Shown piece by piece: positions 8,160-14,241 of a DNA stretch of 14,241 nucleotides. The DNA lies in the NCBI GenBank assembly GCA_017464225.1, contig JAFUDW010000033.1, forward strand, positions 1 to 14,241, read 5' to 3'. Each line of letters opens with the position of its first letter. Position 1 is the first letter of the stretch. This stretch comes from Clostridia bacterium (GTDB lineage Bacteria > Bacillota_A > Clostridia > Christensenellales > Aristaeellaceae). The position numbers and the translations under genes were made by a program. The notes beneath the pieces were generated by a model. It had not been told where the DNA came from, searched no databases, and saw nothing but the letters and a program-made list of their open reading frames with translations.

Positions 8160-8827
8160 TTGCTTTCCTCCGCGCTGCGCAAGGCTTGAAGCGCCACGCC
8201 TGCGGCGGCCTGCTCGGCCTTCTTTTTACTGTTGCCGGCGCCCTGCCCGATGGGTTTGCCCTGGCTGTACACCGCCACGGTAAACACCCGTAGATGGGCC
8301 GGGCCCTCCTCGGCGATGGTATGGTACTCGGGCGAGGGCAGGCCCTGGGCCTGCAAAAGCTCCTGCAGGGCGGTTTTGTTATCGGTGACCGGCAGGGCCA
8401 CCTCCTGCTCCCGGGGCCACAGATCGCGCACCACCCGCGCAGCCTCCGAAAAGCCGCCGTCCAGGTAGATCGCCGCCAGCACGGCCTCCATGGCGTCGGC
8501 CAGCACGGCGGGCCGCTGACGGCCGCCGGTCATTTCACAGCCGTGATCCATGCGCAGGTAAGCGCCCAGGTTCAGGTGCTTCGCCACGGCGCACAGCGTT
8601 TCCTCGCGCACCATGCGGGCGCGCAAAAAAGTCATGCCGCCCTCTTCCTCCTCCGGGTGAGCATGAAATACGATATCGCTCATGGCCAGCTGCAGCACGG
8701 CGTCGCCCAGGAACTCCAGCCGCTGGTTGTTCTGCGGCCCGCAGGAGGGATGGGTCAGCGCCAGGCGCAGGTGAGCCTGCTGACGGAAACGATAGCCAAT
8801 GGCCGTTTCCAGTGCCGTCAAATCCAC
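8156..8827 (-). CDS. rnc: Ribonuclease III
   Basis: RNase III cuts double-stranded RNA, processing rRNA precursors and structured mRNAs as a homodimer with Mg2+. Numbered from the GTG at 8827, the 223-residue protein has the endonuclease signature RLEFLGDAVL (36-45), with catalytic E38 and D42. The second acidic pair is D111 and E114 in LADAMEAVLAAIYLDGG. A C-terminal dsRNA-binding domain (about 150-220) ends in the basic GNSKKKAEQAAA stretch. I prefer the GTG because AGGAG (8834-8838) lies 6 bases before it and the product then begins at the family's usual DLTALE...GYRF. An ATG at 8887 would add 20 residues without family similarity and has no clear ribosome binding site. It sits between acpP (72 bases away) and smc (ATGA overlap), its common place in Firmicutes. 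Confidence 0.95.
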   Translation of the reverse strand: MDLTALETAIGYRFRQQAHLRLALTHPSCGPQNNQRLEFLGDAVLQLAMSDIVFHAHPEEEEGGMTFLRARMVREETLCAVAKHLNLGAYLRMDHGCEMTGGRQRPAVLADAMEAVLAAIYLDGGFSEAARVVRDLWPREQEVALPVTDNKTALQELLQAQGLPSPEYHTIAEEGPAHLRVFTVAVYSQGKPIGQGAGNSKKKAEQAAAGVALQALRSAEESK

Positions 8828-8833
8828 GTTATT

Positions 8834-8838
8834 CTCCT
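8834..8838 (-). promoter_or_regulatory. Ribosome binding site that decides the rnc start
   Basis: Minus-strand AGGAG is spaced 6 bases from the GTG at 8825-8827. The upstream ATG at 8885-8887, 12 bases after the acpP stop, has only CCCGCGG-type sequence before it. This favours the GTG start for RNase III. Confidence 0.7.
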
Positions 8839-8899
8839 CATCCGCGCACAGAAAACGGGCTGCGCGGGTCGGCAGCCTGTTTTCCATCCGCGGGAAATC

Positions 8900-9127
8900 T
8901 TACAGCTTGGAATCGATATAGCCCACGACATCCTGAACGGTCTTGAGCGTCATAATGGCGTCGTCCTCCACCATGATGCCAAACTGATCCTCTACCTCCA
9001 TGATCAGCACCATCACGTTGGCGCTGTCGGCGCCCAGATCCTCCACCAGGCGGGCATCCAGGGTCACCTTGTCCTCGCTCACCTTGAGCTGCTGAGAAAT
9101 CAGCGTCTTTACCTTGTCAAACGTCAT
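8900..9127 (-). CDS. acpP: Acyl carrier protein
   Basis: ACP carries growing acyl chains on a 4'-phosphopantetheine arm during type II fatty acid synthesis and hands acyl groups to PlsX. The 75-residue acidic four-helix protein has the usual length and the EDLGADS segment, with the modification serine at S35. The residues after it are unusual: the canonical DSL-[DE] reads DSAN here (34-37), so Leu and Asp at the start of helix II are replaced by Ala and Asn. The rest of helix II (VMVLIMEVEDQFG) is normal. A strong AAAGGAGG (9136-9143) lies upstream of the ATG. It sits 45 bases after plsX, and the fabD and fabG genes that often lie between them are not present. It is probably the main ACP, given its location, but a specialised ACP cannot be excluded. 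Confidence 0.95.
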   Translation of the reverse strand: MTFDKVKTLISQQLKVSEDKVTLDARLVEDLGADSANVMVLIMEVEDQFGIMVEDDAIMTLKTVQDVVGYIDSKL

Positions 9128-9172
9128 ATCGCTGCCTCCTTTTGTATACAGAATATTGCCTGCAGATATATA

Positions 9173-10180
9173 TCATTCGCTTTTCAGCGTTTCGGCCAGC
9201 GTTTTTTCAATGGCGGAGGCCACGCCGCCCTCATGCATGATCACAGCCTGCCGAATGGCGCAGGCGATGGCATGGCCGTTGCTGGAGCCGTGCGCCTTGA
9301 CCACGGCGCCTTTGACGCCCAGCATAGGCGCGCCGCCCACCTCGGTATAATCCATGCGCCGCTTGAGCTTGCGGAATGCCGGCTTGGCCAGCAGCGCGCC
9401 GATCTTGCTGCGGGTAGAGGACATCAGTTCTTCCTTCATCATGCCCAGCAGCATGGCGGCCGTTCCCTCCATGGTTTTGAGCACAAGGTTGCCCGCAAAG
9501 CCGTCGGAAACGATCACGTCGGCCAGATCGGCCGCCACGTCGCGGCCTTCCACGTTGCCCACAAAGTTCACCGGCGTCTTTTCCAGCAGCGGGTAAGCTT
9601 CCTTGACCAGCTGATTGCCCTTTTCGGATTCGGCGCCGATGTTGAGCAGCGCCACCCGAGGATCCTTTTTCCCCCGCACGCAGCGCATATAGGCGTCGCC
9701 CATAATGGCAAACTGCTGCAGGTATTCAGGCTTGCAGTCCACGTTGGCGCCGCAGTCGATGAGCAGGAAAAAGTCCTTGCCGTTGGGCATCAGCGGCGCC
9801 AGCGCAGGCCGGTCGATCCCGTCGATGCGGCCCAGACGGAACATGCCGCCCGCCAGCACAGCGCCCGTGGAGCCCGCCGATACAAAGCCGTCCGCCTGGC
9901 CGCCCTTGACCGCCAGCATACCCTTGACGATGGCGCTGTCCTTCTTTGTGCGCACGGCCATCACCGGCGCGTCGTGATTGGTGATGGTATCGCCGCAGTG
10001 CTCCACCGTGAGCCTGTCCTTCACATCGTCATAGCTTCCCAGGGCCGCCCGGACAGCCTGCTCGTCGCCGGCCAGGGTGATTAAAAGCGACGGATTGGCC
10101 CGCAGCGCCTCCAGCGCGCCTTCGGCGGTGCAGCCCGGGGCGTTATCGCCGCCCATGGCGTCCACATAAATGTGCGTCAA
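9173..10180 (-). CDS. plsX: Phosphate acyltransferase PlsX
   Basis: PlsX converts acyl-ACP and phosphate to acyl-phosphate, the acyl donor for PlsY in the first step of phosphatidic acid synthesis; it is a peripheral membrane enzyme. The protein has the family N terminus YVDAMGGDNAPG, and further conserved blocks GGQADGFVSAGSTGAVLAGG, LIDCGANVDCKPEYL, NIGAESEKGN and VSDGFAGNLVLKTMEG, over the expected length (335 residues). I prefer the TTG at 10180 because AAGGAG (10191-10196) is 10 bases from it but only 1 base from the GTG at 10189. The TTG product MTHIYVDAMGGD also matches the usual short N terminus. It is the first gene of the operon and has a promoter at 10216-10244. No fapR regulator gene lies upstream, unlike in Bacillus. 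Confidence 0.96.
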   Translation of the reverse strand: MTHIYVDAMGGDNAPGCTAEGALEALRANPSLLITLAGDEQAVRAALGSYDDVKDRLTVEHCGDTITNHDAPVMAVRTKKDSAIVKGMLAVKGGQADGFVSAGSTGAVLAGGMFRLGRIDGIDRPALAPLMPNGKDFFLLIDCGANVDCKPEYLQQFAIMGDAYMRCVRGKKDPRVALLNIGAESEKGNQLVKEAYPLLEKTPVNFVGNVEGRDVAADLADVIVSDGFAGNLVLKTMEGTAAMLLGMMKEELMSSTRSKIGALLAKPAFRKLKRRMDYTEVGGAPMLGVKGAVVKAHGSSNGHAIACAIRQAVIMHEGGVASAIEKTLAETLKSE

Positions 10181-10190
10181 CGCACTCACG

Positions 10191-10196
10191 CTCCTT
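10191..10196 (-). promoter_or_regulatory. Ribosome binding site that decides the plsX start
   Basis: Minus-strand AAGGAG is 1 base from the GTG at 10187-10189, too close for initiation there, and 10 bases from the in-frame TTG at 10178-10180. This makes TTG the likelier start, though the spacing is at the long end. Confidence 0.55.
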
Positions 10197-10215
10197 ACAT
10201 GTAAAACCGTTTTTC

Positions 10216-10244
10216 AGTATATCATGTTTTGCCCGTTTTGACAA
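10216..10244 (-). promoter_or_regulatory. SigA-type promoter of the plsX-acpP-rnc-smc-ftsY operon
   Basis: On the minus strand TTGTCA (10239-10244), a 17-base spacer and TATACT (10216-10221) match the housekeeping consensus well. The start of transcription should be near 10209, giving a leader of about 30 bases with no room for a riboswitch. No FapR-like inverted repeat is evident. It is the only strong promoter I see for the five genes. Confidence 0.82.
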
Positions 10245-10322
10245 GATTTTGGCCGGGACGCCGCGAATGGCAAACACATAAACATAAAAACGCGCATAAC
10301 CCGCCGGACGTCGGGATATACT

Positions 10323-10460
10323 GAAAGGGACAGCAGGAAAGCAGGCTGTCAAGGCGGAAAAGACGACGCGGGGCGATGTGTTCTCCCTGCATCGTCCCCG
10401 CGCCAAGCGACCGTGAAAGGCGGTCCGCCCCGCAGGGACAGCTCCCTGCGGGGTTCTGTT
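10323..10460 (+). other. Hairpin-rich non-coding block, possible structured RNA
   Basis: Four stems follow one another: GACAGC/GCTGTC (10329-10334 with 10345-10350); CGCGGGGCGATG with CATCG-T-CCCCGCG (10367-10378 with 10390-10402, one bulge); GACCG/CGGTC (10409-10413 with 10421-10425); and a perfect 11-bp stem CCCCGCAGGGA/TCCCTGCGGGG (10428-10438 with 10443-10453). The last is followed by TTCTGTT on the plus strand. A plus-strand TATACT at 10317-10322 could start a transcript near 10329, but no good -35 is seen. Read on the minus strand, the same hairpins could be tandem terminators behind clpB. I do not recognise 6S, SRP, tmRNA or RNase P RNA motifs. Together with the clpB terminator and plsX promoter this accounts for the 322-base gap 10190-10511, which has no credible gene. 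Confidence 0.4.
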
Positions 10461-10470
10461 GATAGGATTT

Positions 10471-10497
10471 TTAAAGGGGGCTTATTGCAGCCCCCTT
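10471..10497 (-). terminator. Terminator of clpB
   Basis: Read on the minus strand, AAGGGGGCT (10489-10497) pairs with AGCCCCCTT (10474-10482) around a six-base loop and leads into TTTAAAAA. It starts 15 bases after the clpB stop. The T tract is short. The stem also faces TTCTG on the plus strand, so it could work in both directions. Confidence 0.75.
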
Positions 10498-10511
10498 CTG
10501 TTATCACAACT

Positions 10512-13106
<2,595 letters not shown>

Positions 13107-13130
13107 TGTTCCTCCCTGCTGAAGATCGAC

Positions 13131-13147
13131 TTTGACTTACTTTGACC
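13131..13147 (-). promoter_or_regulatory. CtsR-type heat-shock operator at clpB
   Basis: The minus strand reads GGTCAAA, three bases (GTA), AGTCAAA. This is the tandem heptad [A/G]GTCAAA with a 3-base spacer that CtsR, the class III heat-shock repressor of Firmicutes, binds. It lies at about +4 to +20 relative to the predicted clpB start, where a repressor would block transcription. The only deviation from the published NAN spacer is T in the middle position. No HrcA/CIRCE inverted repeat is present here. Confidence 0.82.
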
Positions 13148-13157
13148 TTCAATACCT

Positions 13158-13185
13158 ATTATACGCGCTTCGGGCCGCTTGTCAA
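13158..13185 (-). promoter_or_regulatory. Consensus SigA promoter of clpB
   Basis: On the minus strand TTGACA (13180-13185) and TATAAT (13158-13163) are both exact consensus, with a 16-base spacer. Transcription should start near 13151. Such a strong promoter fits a gene held off by a repressor and released on stress. Confidence 0.88.
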
Positions 13186-13247
13186 TAGGCTGTCATAAGT
13201 TTTTTTGTTTTTGTTGGATTTCCAGTATTTTATTATTATACAGTCTA

Positions 13248-13256
13248 TGGTATAAT
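13248..13256 (+). promoter_or_regulatory. Extended -10 promoter of the leucine-rich-repeat gene
   Basis: TGG precedes a perfect TATAAT (13251-13256), an extended -10 element in an A+T-rich stretch. The -35 region at 17-18 bases is only A/T-rich (TTTTAT). The start near 13263 gives a leader of about 35 bases. It is divergent from the clpB promoter, with about 60 bases between the -35 of clpB and this -10. Confidence 0.65.
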
Positions 13257-13297
13257 CCAGTCAGCATGTTTCCCATCTGTTCAAAGGAGTGCTTATC

Positions 13298-14241
13298 ATG
13301 CGCAAAAAGATATGGATCGTCCTGCTATGCGCCGCCGTTCTTTCCCTGCCGTTCGCCTGCGCCATGGCGGACACGCTCATGCCGCCCGCCGGGGTCACAG
13401 CCATCGAGGCCGAGGCCTTCATGGGCGATACGGCGCTGGACGAGGCCGAGCTGCCCGAGGGCCTGCTTTCCATCGGCAGCAAGGCATTTGCGCAGAGCAG
13501 TCTCAAACGGATCTATCTGCCTGAATCGCTTTCCGATATCGCGGCGGACGCTTTCCTGGGTTGCCAGAGCCTGACGGCCTGGGGCTATCCGGGCACAAAG
13601 GGCGAAGCCTTCTGCCGGGAAAACGGCATTGCCTATGATGCGCTCTCCACACCCGCAGAGCAGTTCACCTTCTCCTTCCCCAGCGCTACCGAGGCCACCG
13701 TCACCGGCTGGAACGGCGAAGGAGATACCGTGATCATCCCTGAAATGGCCGATGAAACGCATCGGGTGACCGCCATCGGGGCCAGCGCTTTTAAGAACAA
13801 TACCGAGCTGGCCGTCGTGCGTTTCCCGAAGGGGCTGGAAACGGTAAGCAGCTACGCCTTCCAGGGCTGTATCGCCCTCACGGACGTCGTCTTTAATGAC
13901 GGCTTGAAAACCATCGGCGGCGGCGCGTTCAATAACTGTACGTCGCTGCTGGAGGCCGACTTGCCGGATACGGTGGAGGTGCTGGGAAACGCCAATCATG
14001 AACACGGCGTGTTCCAGGGCTGCGCTTCTTTGACCAGCTTCCACTATCCCAGGAATCTGAAAACGGTCAGTCCGGCATATTATAGCAATGGCGAAAAGGG
14101 AACCTTCTATCAATGCCCCAACTTCAAAAACGTTTCCTTCCCGGAGGGGTTGACCGCCATCGCTGCGAATATTTTCAGCCGCGCGGCGTCGCTGGAAGAA
14201 ATCAACATTCCGAACACGGTGACCGAAATTGGCGAATATGC
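13298..14241 (+). CDS. Secreted BspA-like leucine-rich-repeat protein, 3' end missing
   Basis: The frame is open from the ATG at 13298 to the window edge (314 codons, no stop), so the protein continues beyond it. AAAGGAG (13283-13289) lies 8 bases before the ATG. Residues 1-24 form a Sec signal peptide: MRKK, a hydrophobic core IWIVLLCAAVLSLPFA, and cleavage after AMA. Two blocks of BspA/Treponema-type repeats (LRR_5) follow, 33-117 and about 125-314. They are recognisable by the pattern of ..IG..AF..C.SL..I.LP..L..I.., for example SIGSKAF (58-64), AIGASAF (159-165) and TIGGGAF (205-211). Between them TVTGWNGEGDTVIIPEM (134-150) is the usual beta entry to such a block. Proteins of this kind are secreted or cell-wall-bound and are often adhesins, but the C-terminal anchor or enzymatic domain is not visible, so no precise role can be given. 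No lipobox fits the cysteine at 21. Confidence 0.9.
   Translation, partial: MRKKIWIVLLCAAVLSLPFACAMADTLMPPAGVTAIEAEAFMGDTALDEAELPEGLLSIGSKAFAQSSLKRIYLPESLSDIAADAFLGCQSLTAWGYPGTKGEAFCRENGIAYDALSTPAEQFTFSFPSATEATVTGWNGEGDTVIIPEMADETHRVTAIGASAFKNNTELAVVRFPKGLETVSSYAFQGCIALTDVVFNDGLKTIGGGAFNNCTSLLEADLPDTVEVLGNANHEHGVFQGCASLTSFHYPRNLKTVSPAYYSNGEKGTFYQCPNFKNVSFPEGLTAIAANIFSRAASLEEINIPNTVTEIGEY

Noticed and set aside
4701..8189. 1162-codon plus-strand open frame opposite smc
   Set aside because: It has no recognisable domains, is rich in Leu/Gly/His/Gln as antisense of a Glu/Gln/Arg coiled coil, and lies exactly over an intact smc. It is a strand shadow of G+C-rich codon use.
8294..10084. 596-codon plus-strand open frame across rnc, acpP and plsX
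   Set aside because: It spans three well-supported genes and their gaps on the other strand, and its composition is that of antisense.
10143..10406. 87-codon minus-strand open frame upstream of plsX
   Set aside because: It crosses the plsX promoter and hairpin block, overlaps the plsX start and has no ribosome binding site.
10323..10460. Hairpin block as 6S, SRP, tmRNA or RNase P RNA
   Set aside because: No matching core motifs (for example the GGAAGGAAGCAGCC-like SRP loop) and no long closing stem typical of 6S RNA could be found.
13131..13200. CIRCE (HrcA) operator at clpB
   Set aside because: No nine-base inverted repeat TTAGCACTC-N9-GAGTGCTAA is present; the site matches CtsR direct heptads instead.
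13325..14113. 262-codon minus-strand open frame opposite the leucine-rich-repeat gene
   Set aside because: The plus-strand frame has a ribosome binding site, signal peptide and clear repeats; this one has none of these.

Overview
The window looks like chromosome from a G+C-rich, low-oxygen type Firmicute (probably a gut Clostridia member). The evidence is the plsX-acpP-rnc-smc-ftsY gene order, clear SigA-type promoters, strong Shine-Dalgarno sites, a CtsR-type heat-shock operator in front of clpB, a CUT1 sugar-importer ATPase, a cytoplasmic GH3 glucosidase and a BspA-like leucine-rich-repeat protein. The lineage is inferred from these genes; there is no rRNA or other decisive marker.

Layout. 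Bases 1-765 (+) are the 3' two thirds of a MalK/MsmX/UgpC-type ATPase, closed by an intrinsic terminator at 782-812. A 56-base imperfect palindrome follows (843-898). Bases 983-3235 (-) encode a GH3 beta-glycosidase with its own promoter at 3291-3319. The 382-base gap 3236-3617 also holds a minus-strand terminator for the next operon, a tandem 10-base repeat and a weaker second promoter candidate. Bases 3618-10180 (-) are a five-gene housekeeping operon read as plsX, acpP, rnc, smc, ftsY, driven by a good promoter at 10216-10244. The 322-base gap 10190-10511 is non-coding and unusually rich in hairpins. Bases 10512-13106 (-) encode the ClpB disaggregase, with a consensus promoter and a CtsR heptad repeat at its transcription start. 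From 13298 to the right edge (+) runs the first 314 codons of a secreted leucine-rich-repeat protein, transcribed divergently from clpB.

How the genes work together. PlsX (acyl-phosphate synthesis for phospholipids) and ACP serve membrane lipid synthesis. RNase III, Smc and FtsY (RNA processing, chromosome compaction, SRP-dependent membrane targeting) ride in the same transcription unit, as in Bacillus and many Clostridia, but fabD and fabG, which often sit between plsX and acpP, are absent. The sugar-importer ATPase and the GH3 enzyme are convergent neighbours that could act in sequence, import followed by hydrolysis of short beta-glycosides, although they are separate transcription units.

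Most of the window is conserved core genome, and I see no CRISPR, phage, transposon, toxin or defence system. The least explained parts are the hairpin-rich gap upstream of plsX, the palindrome between the ATPase and GH3 genes, the atypical serine motif of ACP and the partial leucine-rich-repeat gene. Very long open frames opposite smc, clpB, plsX/rnc and the glucosidase are strand shadows caused by G+C-rich codon use.
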